64,000 bases of DNA from Persicirhabdus sediminis. GTDB taxonomy: Bacteria; Verrucomicrobiota; Verrucomicrobiia; Verrucomicrobiales; Akkermansiaceae. Where the stretch lies: the NCBI RefSeq assembly GCF_016595495.1, contig NZ_JAENIM010000034.1, forward strand, positions 62,001 through 126,000, in the 5' to 3' direction. Below the pieces are notes generated by a model that saw only the letters and a list, made by a program, of their open reading frames with translations, was not told where the DNA came from and ran no database searches. Below, piece after piece: positions 39,244 to 48,328 of the stretch (position 1 is its first letter; every line of letters begins with the position of its first letter). A program made the position numbers and the translations under genes.

Positions 39244-39423
39244 CTGAAAGCCAATCAGAACGCAGCTCGGACACCTGAGCTGAAGGTGCTCTGGAACAAA
39301 ACCAGGACACTTGAACTGAAAGTCAATCAGAGCAAAACCCAGACACCTGCACGGCTGCCCTATAAGCACCCAGCTCGCAAAATTGGGCTGAAAGCCCGTC
39401 AGAACAAAGCTCGGGGCTTCAGC
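39244..39423. repeat. Degenerate tandem repeat with an exact 36-bp period
   Basis: Units begin at 39244, 39280, 39316, 39352 and 39388, exactly 36 bp apart. Typical unit features are CTGAAAG, then ATCAGAAC, then CAGCTCGG, then ACACCTGAG. Units match at perhaps 55-75% of positions; the fourth is the most decayed. The last ends in GGGGCTTCAGCCCC, an inverted repeat. No CRISPR-like unique spacers exist. Confidence 0.75.
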
Positions 39424-39534
39424 CCCGAGAAATACCCCCGTCTAACGCACCCTGAAAGGGTGCTAAAATAGCAGCTAGCCAGTTGGGACTATCTGCAAAA
39501 ACACCTAGCTGGCGACCGATTTGATCAAGAACTG

Positions 39535-40779
39535 CTATAAGTTTCCATCATCACCTAACTCATAACCAAGCTCAGCTAGAGCTTGACGAAGTTTTTGTTT
39601 ATCCAGCTGGATGCCAGTAATCGTCAACTTATTGTTAGCTGGATCTCCTACTACCGAGCTGGCTAGTTTCTCCTCCACTAGCTTAGCGCGGATTTTACTC
39701 ACACACCCTTGGCAGCCCATGCCATCAACATCGAGCTCGATGGATTCATCTCCTTTAGCTAGTAGGCCAGCCAGCCAAGTTTTTGCGTCGCGTAGCGCAA
39801 ATAATAACAAAAACCCAACAAAGGCCACAGCTCCAGCTAGAACCAGCCAGCTAGATGATTCTCCGTGGTGGTGGCCAATATGCTCGGGCATTTTCACCTG
39901 AATCACCGAGGCAAATAAGACCGCACAAATCACACTGCCAACGCTAACCGACAAGAGGTAGACCACTGTGAATAGGCGTCCAAAACTTTTATAAATCAGA
40001 CCGATAGTCGCAATGTTAGTCGCGGGACCAGCGATAAGAAAAACAATCGCCACCGCTGGTGACATGCCCTTGGCGACCAATGCCGCCGCTATCGGAACCG
40101 AGCTCGTTGCGCAAACATACAGCGGAATAGAGAGAAAAAGAGCCGCGATAGATCCCATCAATGGATCAGCAAACAGGCTATTGCCAAGAAATTCCTCGCT
40201 GACAAAGGTAGCGATCAGAGCTGCAGCAATCAGGCCCACAAACATCCACCGCCAGAGGTTATAAAACAGATCATTGATGGCAAAATCGTAGAGCTCTTTC
40301 AGACTAACACTGGATCGCTCCACTGGCTGAGCGGATTCAATTTCCCCCGCAGCTGCAGGTTTTGACTTCGCCAGCACATGGTGCAAACAGCCAGCAAAAA
40401 TGCCGATCACAAAGGCGCTAGCTAATTTAAAAAAGGCAAATGGCCAGGAGAGAAATGACGCACTAACCATCAGCGAATCTACACCAGTCTGCGGCGTACT
40501 AACAAGAAATGATAGGCAGCTGCTTTTACTCGCCCCCTTTTTTTTAAGAGCCAACACAGTAGGCACCACACCGCAGGAACAAAGCGGCATCGGCACACCA
40601 ATAAATGCCGCCTTCACCACATTGGCAAACGAGCTCTTGCCCAGCCAGCGCTGAAACAATCCAGCTGGCACAAACAAATGCATCAGCCCAGCAATCAAGA
40701 GCCCCAACAGGAACCACACCCCCAGCGCCTCACAGATCGCCCATAGATTTTGCAAAAATACCATCATCGCGTCGGCCAA
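39535..40779 (-). CDS. SO_0444-family Cu/Zn efflux permease with C-terminal heavy-metal-associated domain
   Basis: The 414-aa protein has a permease core of about eight to ten helices with the conserved metal motif MPLCSCGVVP (about residue 60) and SFLVSTPQTGVDS, typical of the SO_0444/UPF0718 permeases linked to copper, zinc or arsenic export. A C-terminal HMA-like domain (about 345-412) carries GMGCQGC, a CxxC metal site. It acts in the inner membrane. It stands alone; no metal-responsive regulator is adjacent. Confidence 0.85.
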   Translation of the reverse strand: MADAMMVFLQNLWAICEALGVWFLLGLLIAGLMHLFVPAGLFQRWLGKSSFANVVKAAFIGVPMPLCSCGVVPTVLALKKKGASKSSCLSFLVSTPQTGVDSLMVSASFLSWPFAFFKLASAFVIGIFAGCLHHVLAKSKPAAAGEIESAQPVERSSVSLKELYDFAINDLFYNLWRWMFVGLIAAALIATFVSEEFLGNSLFADPLMGSIAALFLSIPLYVCATSSVPIAAALVAKGMSPAVAIVFLIAGPATNIATIGLIYKSFGRLFTVVYLLSVSVGSVICAVLFASVIQVKMPEHIGHHHGESSSWLVLAGAVAFVGFLLLFALRDAKTWLAGLLAKGDESIELDVDGMGCQGCVSKIRAKLVEEKLASSVVGDPANNKLTITGIQLDKQKLRQALAELGYELGDDGNL

Positions 40780-40813
40780 AGTCTACACGAAGATGCCCTG
40801 CCCGCCACCGAAA

Positions 40814-41527
40814 TTAATCAGCTGTATCGTCGGCAAATTTTCCCGTCTTCAGAAAGCGCGCTGTTAGCTCGATAGCATCGTCATTTTTCATGATCATCGG
40901 ATGGGTGGAGTGGATCACTACATGATCGCTCATGCCCTCTACCTTGGTGCGCTCTACGGAAACTTTGCCATCGTCGTCACCATCTATCATCATGCTATTG
41001 ATGCCATTGATAGATCGATCACCAGCAATTACACCCAGCTGGAATTTCACCGCTCCTAGCTGGTTAGGCACGCTGCTCTCCGCCGTCGATAGCTGCTGGC
41101 CAGCTGGACCATTGAGCTTCTTAAATGCCTTCCAGTCGCCAATTTTATCCACCACCTCACTGCCTTGGTTAGGTGGCGCTAACATCACCACGCGACCCAG
41201 CTGAGGAAGTTTATTATTGGCCAAATAATGCCTTACCATGATACCGCCCATCGAGTGGGTGACAAAGTGAACTTTATCTGCCTGCTGCTCATTGCATTCT
41301 AGCAGCACTGCCGAGATCACCTCCTCGCTCAACTCGCTAATCTCAGCGGTGCGCGATTCATAGTCAACATTATGCACGGTATATCCCAGCTCACTTAGCT
41401 GCTCATTCATCTTTTCCATCGACTTGCTAGAACGACACAAACCGTGCAGCAATACTACATGCTCAGCAGCTGTGGTCACCGCCAGTCCAGCCAGCGCTAG
41501 AGTCGTCTGAAAAAGAATCCGTTTCAT
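40814..41527 (-). CDS. Exported alpha/beta-hydrolase, lipase/esterase type
   Basis: Starting at ATG 41527 gives a signal peptide (MKRILFQTTLALAGLAVTTAA) and a 237-aa product; the longer frame from 41587 would bury it. The fold begins HVVLLHGLCRSSKSM (oxyanion region), the nucleophile is Ser in THSMGG, and candidate acid and His lie in DGDDDGKVSV and STHPMIM. It resembles LipA-type triacylglycerol lipases without a lid. Probably hydrolyses lipids or esters in the periplasm or outside. Alone on its strand, 34 bp from the Cu/Zn permease stretch. Confidence 0.8.
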   Translation of the reverse strand: MKRILFQTTLALAGLAVTTAAEHVVLLHGLCRSSKSMEKMNEQLSELGYTVHNVDYESRTAEISELSEEVISAVLLECNEQQADKVHFVTHSMGGIMVRHYLANNKLPQLGRVVMLAPPNQGSEVVDKIGDWKAFKKLNGPAGQQLSTAESSVPNQLGAVKFQLGVIAGDRSINGINSMMIDGDDDGKVSVERTKVEGMSDHVVIHSTHPMIMKNDDAIELTARFLKTGKFADDTAD

Positions 41528-41620
41528 CACCCGTTCAGCATAAACCCCTCCAGCCAGCTGAGAAGAAAAAAAATCTCCTGCTAGCAACTTCTCATTGAAC
41601 TAACAATCATTCTGTCGGGA

Positions 41621-41752
41621 TCATAACCACAGCAAGTAAACTTGCTGCTCGCGTTTGTCATCAGAACAGGAGCTGAGCAGGGTCAGGCTGATCGCCGTGG
41701 ATAGGAAAATACCGCCCACAGGCTTGCTAAAGGTGAGTTGATTAGAATGCAT
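41621..41752 (-). CDS. Small lipoprotein or truncated lipoprotein start
   Basis: A 43-aa minus-strand frame from ATG 41752: a signal with hydrophobic core GIFLSTAISLTLLSSC (lipobox LSSC), then SDDKREQQVYLLWL and stop. The lipobox is convincing, but the mature part is only about 16 residues, so it may be the 5' remnant of a longer gene. It lies downstream of the toxin/immunity remnant in the otherwise empty stretch 41528-41929. Confidence 0.4.
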   Translation of the reverse strand: MHSNQLTFSKPVGGIFLSTAISLTLLSSCSDDKREQQVYLLWL

Positions 41753-41929
41753 TGCGGTCGATTGTATTAAGTTTGGTGACTACTGCTGAAGATGTGGGAA
41801 TGGTGGGGAGGGCGGCCACTCGCTTACGCTTAAGCTCCAATGAGACTTTTGAATCGCACACTGCAGCTCTATGAATGGAGCAAAATGCACATGAGCCTAA
41901 TGATTTGTTTGTCTCTTTATTTCTATCAT

Positions 41930-42622
41930 TCAGGAAATGATGCAATCATTCTGAGCGCAAAACTCGATAAACTTCGCTGAATGAAGGTCGTTTGAGGCAT
42001 AGAGGTACACAAAATCAGAACTGTTTAAATACATCTGGGTCTCTAGATCATCAGCGAGAGGCTCTTCCACGAGCCCTGACTCCAAGAGTGAAACCATCCG
42101 CTTATAGTTGATAAACTCACAGTGGCCATGCTTCGATTTTACAATCTTAGAGATAGGAACCCCAGATGTCAGTAGCTCAGAGTAGGCTTGCCCACCCATG
42201 ACGTAGTCGCTCAAGTCTATCGCAACATCTATCTGTTCATAGGCCTGCTGATTCGCTTCTATGAAGGCTTTATTTGCAGGGCTGTTGATGTCTCTTCCTA
42301 TATCCCATCGATGAGATCCTAAATATGTGCCTCGATGTGAGCCCGTGAACTTTACATTTGAATACAGACACGCATCAAATCGATTGATAGATTTGAACCA
42401 GCAATTCTCAAATTCAACATTATGAAAAGAAACCCCACACCAATCAACTTGTTTAAATTGACAGTTCGTGAATTTGACGTCTGAGATCACGATTCTTTTA
42501 CGCGGATCACGTATATCAGTTCCCATATAGCTACCGCTGAAGATACATCTTTGATAATGAGCTGAACTCCAAGAAGGTAGATTTTCATCCTGACTATAAT
42601 CGCATTTTGAATAAGTTTCCAT
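41930..42622 (-). CDS. Probable immunity protein with pentapeptide-like repeats
   Basis: 230-aa cytoplasmic protein. Residues about 20-80 show a pattern with Phe or Trp/Val every five residues (IVISDVKFTNCQFKQVDWCG), like pentapeptide repeats. The C-terminal half has no recognised domain. It starts 11 bp after the stop of a Hint-linked toxin tail, the usual place for the cognate immunity gene. It contains no CAGCTG word, unlike core genes around it, which fits acquisition. The immunity role is inferred from position only. Confidence 0.55.
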   Translation of the reverse strand: METYSKCDYSQDENLPSWSSAHYQRCIFSGSYMGTDIRDPRKRIVISDVKFTNCQFKQVDWCGVSFHNVEFENCWFKSINRFDACLYSNVKFTGSHRGTYLGSHRWDIGRDINSPANKAFIEANQQAYEQIDVAIDLSDYVMGGQAYSELLTSGVPISKIVKSKHGHCEFINYKRMVSLLESGLVEEPLADDLETQMYLNSSDFVYLYASNDLHSAKFIEFCAQNDCIIS

Positions 42623-42633
42623 ACTGTAGTTAG

Positions 42634-43542
42634 TTAATAGGCTGGAACCAAAACATCATCTCCATATTTCTGGAATTTGATGCCTGAATGGTATTGTTTT
42701 ACAGTGGTGACATCAAATTCCAACCCTTTAAACTGCCCGTGACCAATGAAATCTACGCTTGGCGCGCCGCCTCCATCTCCCACATGAGAGTATAGACGCC
42801 TCAAGGAAGATTTGTCTTTCACTAACTTAGCCACCCTTAGCTCAACAGCTTTGCCGTAAAACGCCTTATACAGGCCCGGTTTGTCACGAAGAGCCTTCAT
42901 TCTGGGTCCACCAAGTACATCCCTCATTAAACCGGGAGAAGTAGCCAGATCGCTGACAGATTTATTCGTCAGTTTCTGCATGATCGCTAAACCCCTTATC
43001 CTTGTAATATCATTTTTGTTCACGATGCCTCTCGCTTCGAGGCGGTTTAGATACTTCTTACCATGCTTCAGGTAACCTTCCATAGCCCGGTGTGTGCCTT
43101 CAGCACAGAGGTTATGCACCCAGACGGCTTGCTCGGTGGAGCTTTCACCTTGTGGGGTGACGAAGTAGGTATGCCAGTCGGCGACCTCGAAGTTGTAGGT
43201 AGAGAAGTGCTCGCCAGCAGCGGATGTTTCCAGCTCGGTGCTCTCGATGACGGCGGTGCTGCCATCGGCCAGCTCGAGCCTTTCGCCCACTTCCAGCTCG
43301 CCCATGGTGATCCAGGCGAGGCGGTCGAGCGACCAAAACGGGTGCTCTGGGGTGCCGACTAGGGTCTGGCTAGATTCAGGTTGGCGACTCCCCTCGGGGT
43401 CATCGTCATCGCTGGCTGCCAGAGTGCGGCTGCTCTGCGATGAATGGGTCTTGTAACCCTTACTACGGTAGGTGAGGTGAACCAGCTGGGTCGGCTTGCT
43501 GCGGAACAGCTGAACGACGGGCTTGAAGCCTACCCCCCACGA
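42634..43542 (-). pseudogene. 3' remnant of a polymorphic toxin: Hint (intein-like) part plus C-terminal toxin domain
   Basis: The open frame runs from 43542, just after an in-frame TGA, to 42634, but has no early start; the first ATG is at 43305. Read in full, it gives FKPVVQLFRSKPTQLVHLTY, then LVGTPEHPFWSLDRLAWITM, YNFEVADWHTYFV and WVHN, the Hint-domain core with the His-Asn cleavage end. The N-terminal Cys half is lost. The tip (about 150 aa) ends SVDFIGHGQFKGLEFDVTTVK, compatible with a PD-(D/E)xK nuclease-type toxin. The gene for the large delivery part is absent, so this is a displaced tail next to its immunity gene. Confidence 0.75.
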
Positions 43543-43593
43543 TCAGTTAGAAGAATTAAAATTCCTCACTTTGCACGGCTGGCGGGATGCGCT

Positions 43594-44133
43594 ATGCCAT
43601 TGGCGACGATGGACAAGGAGAGCATCAAAGAGAAAGTCATTCCCAGCGGACCTAAGGAAGTGGCTGAGCCAGAAAAAGAGCTACGCTTCACGCGTGCTGC
43701 TCAGGCGCCGCTGTTCTATTTGTTAGCTATCATATCATTCTGTGTGGCGATGGCATTTTTCATCCTCTCTACACAGAACTGGAGCACCAGCCCGCTGCTA
43801 CCTGGCTGGTGGTGGGTATGTTTTCCCACCCTCATACTGTTTGTGATTTTCCTGCGGCTGGGCATGCGCTGTAGCCGCCACGCCTACATCCTGCTCACGC
43901 CGCTGGGTGTGGAGGTTTTCCCCTTTTTCAAACCTGAGAAAAACCTACAAGTGATTTATTGGTCTGAGATTGCCGACGCCGAGGTGCAGCTGGAAAAATG
44001 CCAACTAACATTGCATTACAACCAAGAAAAAACCGGCGGTGTCGTGGTCACACTCAAACCTATCTTGCCCGCCCAGCGCAAGCTACTCGCCACAGCTGTC
44101 AATGGTGTGATGGCGAAACTTGCTAAAAGCTAA
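43594..44133 (+). CDS. Two-helix membrane protein with PH-like C-terminal part
   Basis: I favour ATG 43594 (179 aa) or 43609; the longer frame from 43444 overlaps the toxin remnant. After a charged N-terminus come two membrane helices (about residues 45-68 and 78-98) and a cytoplasmic beta-rich domain, in which LLTPLGVEVFPFFKPEKNL and IYWSEIADAEV resemble bacterial PH-like domains. Function unknown. It is convergent with the DoxX gene. Confidence 0.6.
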   Translation: MPLATMDKESIKEKVIPSGPKEVAEPEKELRFTRAAQAPLFYLLAIISFCVAMAFFILSTQNWSTSPLLPGWWWVCFPTLILFVIFLRLGMRCSRHAYILLTPLGVEVFPFFKPEKNLQVIYWSEIADAEVQLEKCQLTLHYNQEKTGGVVVTLKPILPAQRKLLATAVNGVMAKLAKS

Positions 44134-44167
44134 GGACCTCACAGCTAGCTTATGGTTTTCAAAAAAT

Positions 44168-44485
44168 CTAGCCAAACGCTACGATCAGCGCACATAAAAC
44201 AAGCACTAGAATCGCAGGAAATGACTGTGAAATCGGGTGCTTTACTTTAATATGATTCGCAATGGCGCCTAACATCATCAAAACCATGCCCCCTGCTGCA
44301 TATTGACGCAGGCCAGGTAACCATAAGCCAACAGCGGCCGCAACCTCAGCCAAACCTATCAAACGCATCGCTATCTTGGGTAAGCCAAATTCGGCAAATT
44401 GCTCCACCATGGGTTTGATACCCACCATTTTCAGAATGCCTGCTAGAGCCAACAAAATCGTTGCTGAATAAATAATAATATTCAT
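44168..44485 (-). CDS. DoxX-like small membrane protein
   Basis: 105 aa with four predicted helices and the DoxX-family pattern (ALAGILKMVG, FAEFGLP, IGLAEVAAAVGLWLPGL). DoxX-like proteins are linked to redox stress or quinone metabolism, but their activity is poorly defined. It lies 80 bp downstream of a MarR regulator on the same strand and is probably co-regulated by it. Confidence 0.85.
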   Translation of the reverse strand: MNIIIYSATILLALAGILKMVGIKPMVEQFAEFGLPKIAMRLIGLAEVAAAVGLWLPGLRQYAAGGMVLMMLGAIANHIKVKHPISQSFPAILVLVLCALIVAFG

Positions 44486-44565
44486 GTCCTTTAATTTCTA
44501 ATTTAAATCTTAGTCGTTCAATTTGGATATTCGATGCTCGTTCATCACTGGATATTTCAGTTACT

Positions 44566-45021
44566 CTAGCCTGCTAAATTTTCTAGCATCCGCACCAACA
44601 TAGCTTTCAGCTCCCGCTCTTTTGCTTTAGAAATCCCGTGCATCGCCTGCTTCCTCAGCGCCATGGTCACAGGCATGCTAGATGCCACTAACTGACGACC
44701 TTTTGCGCTCACTGAAACTTCAACCACCCTGCGATCAGTCACCGAGGGAATACGTTCTACCAAGCCAGCTTTCACCAAGCCATCTAGCTGGCGTTTCAAT
44801 GTCGTTGCATCGCGGCCTAATATTTCAGCCAGCTCACTCATCTTTTTGGCCGAATCCATATTGGCTAACGCCGTTAAGATGCTCACACCCTCGGCTGATA
44901 GGGAAATCCCAGCATCATATAAGGCTGTAGCTAAACGTAGCTGAAGCTGATGAGCAACTCGCCCAACAAGAAAGCCAGTCGCCATTTCTGGATCAATTGA
45001 TTTTAGTTTTTCTTCGCTCAT
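44566..45021 (-). CDS. MarR-family transcriptional regulator
   Basis: 151-aa regulator starting at ATG 45021 (MSEEKLKSIDPEM); a start nine codons upstream would sit inside its own operator. The winged helix lies at about residues 50-115 (KKMSELAEILGRDATTLKRQLDGLVKAGLVERIPS-type pattern) with the wing motif DRRVVEVSVSAKG. It likely represses itself and the DoxX-like gene downstream. Two palindromic sites overlap its promoter. Confidence 0.92.
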   Translation of the reverse strand: MSEEKLKSIDPEMATGFLVGRVAHQLQLRLATALYDAGISLSAEGVSILTALANMDSAKKMSELAEILGRDATTLKRQLDGLVKAGLVERIPSVTDRRVVEVSVSAKGRQLVASSMPVTMALRKQAMHGISKAKERELKAMLVRMLENLAG

Positions 45022-45022
45022 T

Positions 45023-45039
45023 ACCTGTACTATACAGGT
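45023..45039. promoter_or_regulatory. MarR operator O1
   Basis: Palindrome ACCTGTACTATACAGGT, two bases upstream of the marR start and containing the -10 element. Near copy at 45063-45079, 40 bp away. Confidence 0.75.
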
Positions 45040-45056
45040 AAAATTCACGCTGTCAA
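45029..45056 (-). promoter_or_regulatory. marR promoter (probably leaderless transcript)
   Basis: Minus strand -35 TTGACA (45051-45056), 16-bp spacer, -10 TATAGT (45029-45034). Only seven bases separate the -10 from the ATG at 45021, so transcription should begin at or next to the start codon. Confidence 0.75.
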
Positions 45057-45062
45057 AAAAGT

Positions 45063-45079
45063 ACCTGTATTATACAGAT
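45063..45079. promoter_or_regulatory. MarR operator O2
   Basis: ACCTGTATTATACAGAT, near-palindromic partner of O1, just upstream of the -35 element. Confidence 0.7.
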
Positions 45080-45211
45080 ACTTTCTATAATAGCTCAAGC
45101 ATGATGGGCCTGAATGGCTTATGCGAAGGTAGATTTTCTACCCTGATCCGCCACGCAGGAATTTAGCAATACCTAAGGGTTTGTAATCCCAGCTGGCTAA
45201 CTGAGTCCAAA

Positions 45212-45949
45212 TTACCTCAGCGCGCGGTGAAATAAGTCGAGCACCAGGCGCTGGGCTAACATCGCCAGCTCTGGGTCGTAGCGATCGCCTTCGTCACGCA
45301 TGAAGGCATGCGGCGCATTCAGCTCATGCCAGGTGAAGTTAACTTCGTTATCGGTGAATTTTTGATAGATCAGCTGGCGACCCTCCACTGGCACATGTGG
45401 GTCCTGACGACCAAATAACATCATCACCTCGCCATTGATCTCGCGCAGACGATCAATAGTCTGTGGCAAGTTTCCAGCTGGCATGGTGCAGGAATGAACA
45501 TCGGTAGCGTAGTAACAAGCGGCGGCACTCACGCGAGCATGCAGCGCAGCGCGCAGCGCAAGATGGCCACCGAGACAAACTCCCCAGGATCCTAACACGC
45601 CATTGCAGAAATCCTGCTCGTCCAGCCAGCTAACAATCGCTTCAGTATCGGTGTCGTGATCGCTCAGCGGCTTGGTAAACTTATCGTCATTACCTTTGTC
45701 TTTTCCTTCATCATCGTAGGCTAACACCGTGCCAATAGGATTGAGTTCATGAAAAACCTCGGGCACCACTACCACATAGCCGTGACCAGCTAGAAATGCC
45801 GCGGTGCGGGCAATCGGTGCGGTGATCTGAAAAATCTCTGAATAGAAAATAACTGTTGGATAAGCTCCAGCTCGCTCGGGGCGGAAAATTCCACAGCGCA
45901 TCGTGCCTGTAGCTGTTGATAGATCGACAGATGATTGGGTGATAGTCAT
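45212..45949 (-). CDS. Dienelactone-hydrolase family protein
   Basis: 245-aa alpha/beta-hydrolase with the DLH pattern: nucleophile Cys in GSWGVCLGGH, acid Asp in LFGRQDPHVP and His in NAPHAFMRDEG. DLH-family enzymes open enol-lactones, but many members act on unknown esters. An insertion rich in Asp/Lys (DDEGKDKGNDDKFTKP) lies at about residues 78-95. Cytoplasmic, single gene. It lies upstream of the MarR gene on the same strand, with the MarR promoter between them. Confidence 0.88.
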   Translation of the reverse strand: MTITQSSVDLSTATGTMRCGIFRPERAGAYPTVIFYSEIFQITAPIARTAAFLAGHGYVVVVPEVFHELNPIGTVLAYDDEGKDKGNDDKFTKPLSDHDTDTEAIVSWLDEQDFCNGVLGSWGVCLGGHLALRAALHARVSAAACYYATDVHSCTMPAGNLPQTIDRLREINGEVMMLFGRQDPHVPVEGRQLIYQKFTDNEVNFTWHELNAPHAFMRDEGDRYDPELAMLAQRLVLDLFHRALR

Positions 45950-46168
45950 GACTATGATCTAGCGCAAACTCGATGCCATTCAATCACATAGAAAAATTTG
46001 TCTGGCATGAATCCATGCAGGATCGACAGCTTCCAGCCTAACTCATCCAGCTAGTTGGTATTCGATTTCACTCCCAACAGGTCGATTTTTGAGACCCTAG
46101 CTAGACTTGTGCTCCTACAGGTGATTAGGCCCACTTACGACACGCTAGCATGTCTCATGCTTCACTCA

Positions 46169-48328
46169 CTATTCCAAACCAGCCCGGGCCACCACGAGGC
46201 GCAGGAACACCTTTGTTTCTGTAGCTGGTACACTAGCCGTAATTTCACCATCGGCATTGATAGGTGTCAGGCTCACACCTTGGCTATCCCAATCGATTAG
46301 GTTATGACTCTGTTCCACAAAGTAATCCACCCCTAACTCTTCGGCTTTAAAAGTAATCTCCACAGTTTCCTGCTGCAGATCGGCCTGCGGCATCTGTGAA
46401 GCCAGATGATCATCCGGATCTAGGCCCAATGCCTTCGCCATAAATAAACTTACACCATCTCCAGAGTCATCAGCAAAAACATCCACGTCATGGTCACGAT
46501 TCTGAGAAATCAACCACTCAGCCTCAGGGTAAATAGACCTATCTATTTCTTCTGATTTCACCCCCATCCAATTAGGTGAAGTAAAGCCTGTGCGGTCTGA
46601 GAAATAATAAATGATAAACTCATTTGGTAAGTTATTAAATGCTTCTGATCCAGCAGGAGCATCCCCTAAGAAATACACTGCTCTTAAGGCTAGGCACCAG
46701 CTAACAGCACTCACAGATAGATTATTTACACTCGTAGGAATAACCATGGATTCTATATAGGTACACCCCCAAAAAGCTTGCTCTGCAATACTTTCTACCG
46801 AGTCCGGCAGATGATAAACTGACAATTTTTTGTCTACAGGGTAAAAGATCAGGTGCTTTTGGGCTGCATCAAACAAAACTCCATCAACAGAGCTATAGCT
46901 AACATTTCCAGTGGTAACATTGATGGCCCCCAAAGAACTGTGGGTAAACGCACCCTCATCTATCCTCTCCACACTCGCTGGCAAATCTAGCATCCTCAGC
47001 GAAGTACACGAAGCAATAATATTACTTCCGATCGTCAGAAGCCCTTCTGATAAAATTAGTTCTTGCAAACTCGAGCACCCAGCAAATGTACTAGTGGCGA
47101 GAGCTTCAACACTCCCCGGAAGACGAACTTTACCTAATGAGCTACAATTAATGAACGCATAAGCTCCAATGCTCTCGATCCCCTCTGATAGGCTGATCGT
47201 TTCCATCTTTTCACAATAATAAAATGCTCTCTGCCCAATACTCTTCACACTCGAGGGGATACTTATCTCAACGAGACTTATACAATCTAAAAAGGCAGCA
47301 TCACCGATGCTATCTACTCCGCTAGGAATGTTTATTGACTGTAATTTATAACAACATGAGAAAGTGCCAGAATCAATCCGAGCGATCTGGCTAGGTAATG
47401 TAACAGATTCTAAAACTTCGCAGCTAGCAAATGCATCAGGCCCGATATTTCTAACTTTCAGCTGAAACTCTATGCTCTTCATTTGTGTACAATCGGAAAA
47501 TGCTTCCTCTCCAATATCCGTCAGATAGGCTGGCAGCTCTACTGATGTGATAGAACTACAGTTTTTAAAGGCTCCATCTTCAATCACTAACACCGGAAGT
47601 TGATCTATGTAATCAGGAATGTTCATCGCTCCAGAAAACGAGGTGTCGCAACTTTCGATGTGAATGGCCCCGTCTAATTCAAAATAGCTTAGAGCCTCGA
47701 TTCCATATAAGAATGGGCTAGACAAAACGATGCCTCCTCCCCAATGCTCATGGTAGAAGCCACTAGCAGTATCACGGCAGTGAACAGTGACCCAGTATTC
47801 CACCTCACCTTCTATTATGTCCTCGAATATATAAGAATTTATCGAAGGTGCGTCACCTTCAAAATAAATGTCTGTGAGGGATTCACAGGCAACGAAAGCT
47901 CGCTGACCTATGTGACCTACACTTGCAGGAATAACGACTTCATTGAGGCTCACACAAGCTACAAAGGCATCAGAACCTATGCTTTGAAGGTTTGATGACA
48001 ATTGGATACTCACGAGCGATCTGCACTCGCAAAATGCTGAAGCACCAATTTCAATTACACTATCTGGCAACTCTATCTTAGTTAGCAAATCACACCCATC
48101 AAATGCATGTTGCTGAATAACTTTCACAAGATGGCCTTCTATTTTTTCGGGGATAATCAACTCACCACTAGCCTTATCATTACATCTCTCAATAATGATC
48201 GTCTCATCATCTTGAATCGACCATTGCAGATCATCTATATCAGCTGCTAGTGATGGTTGTAGAGCCGCCAAACAAAGACTCGCTAATAGAAGCAACAGAT
48301 ATGGGTAGCGTGGAAGAGCCGGGTACAT
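46169..48328 (-). CDS. Secreted BspA-like leucine-rich-repeat protein
   Basis: 719 aa with a signal peptide (YPYLLLLLASLCLAALQPSLA) and more than ten LRR_5/BspA-type repeats (pattern AFxxCxxLxxIxLPxSVxxIGxxA) over about residues 45-560. The C-terminal part has a GDGVSLFMAKALGLDP segment and a beta domain (FVEQSHNLIDWDS) that I have seen as a tail in extracellular proteins of this phylum. BspA-type LRRs often bind host or matrix ligands. Repeats are Cys-rich. CAGCTG is rare here compared with neighbours, which may hint at acquisition. Confidence 0.85.
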   Translation of the reverse strand: MYPALPRYPYLLLLLASLCLAALQPSLAADIDDLQWSIQDDETIIIERCNDKASGELIIPEKIEGHLVKVIQQHAFDGCDLLTKIELPDSVIEIGASAFCECRSLVSIQLSSNLQSIGSDAFVACVSLNEVVIPASVGHIGQRAFVACESLTDIYFEGDAPSINSYIFEDIIEGEVEYWVTVHCRDTASGFYHEHWGGGIVLSSPFLYGIEALSYFELDGAIHIESCDTSFSGAMNIPDYIDQLPVLVIEDGAFKNCSSITSVELPAYLTDIGEEAFSDCTQMKSIEFQLKVRNIGPDAFASCEVLESVTLPSQIARIDSGTFSCCYKLQSINIPSGVDSIGDAAFLDCISLVEISIPSSVKSIGQRAFYYCEKMETISLSEGIESIGAYAFINCSSLGKVRLPGSVEALATSTFAGCSSLQELILSEGLLTIGSNIIASCTSLRMLDLPASVERIDEGAFTHSSLGAINVTTGNVSYSSVDGVLFDAAQKHLIFYPVDKKLSVYHLPDSVESIAEQAFWGCTYIESMVIPTSVNNLSVSAVSWCLALRAVYFLGDAPAGSEAFNNLPNEFIIYYFSDRTGFTSPNWMGVKSEEIDRSIYPEAEWLISQNRDHDVDVFADDSGDGVSLFMAKALGLDPDDHLASQMPQADLQQETVEITFKAEELGVDYFVEQSHNLIDWDSQGVSLTPINADGEITASVPATETKVFLRLVVARAGLE

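Noticed and set aside
39244-39423. CRISPR array with 36-bp repeats
   Set aside because: Units are contiguous with no spacers, are highly diverged, and there is no cas gene.
43444-43593. 50-residue extension of the membrane protein gene at 43594
   Set aside because: It overlaps the coding Hint-toxin remnant on the other strand and has no membrane or domain signal; two good ATG starts follow.
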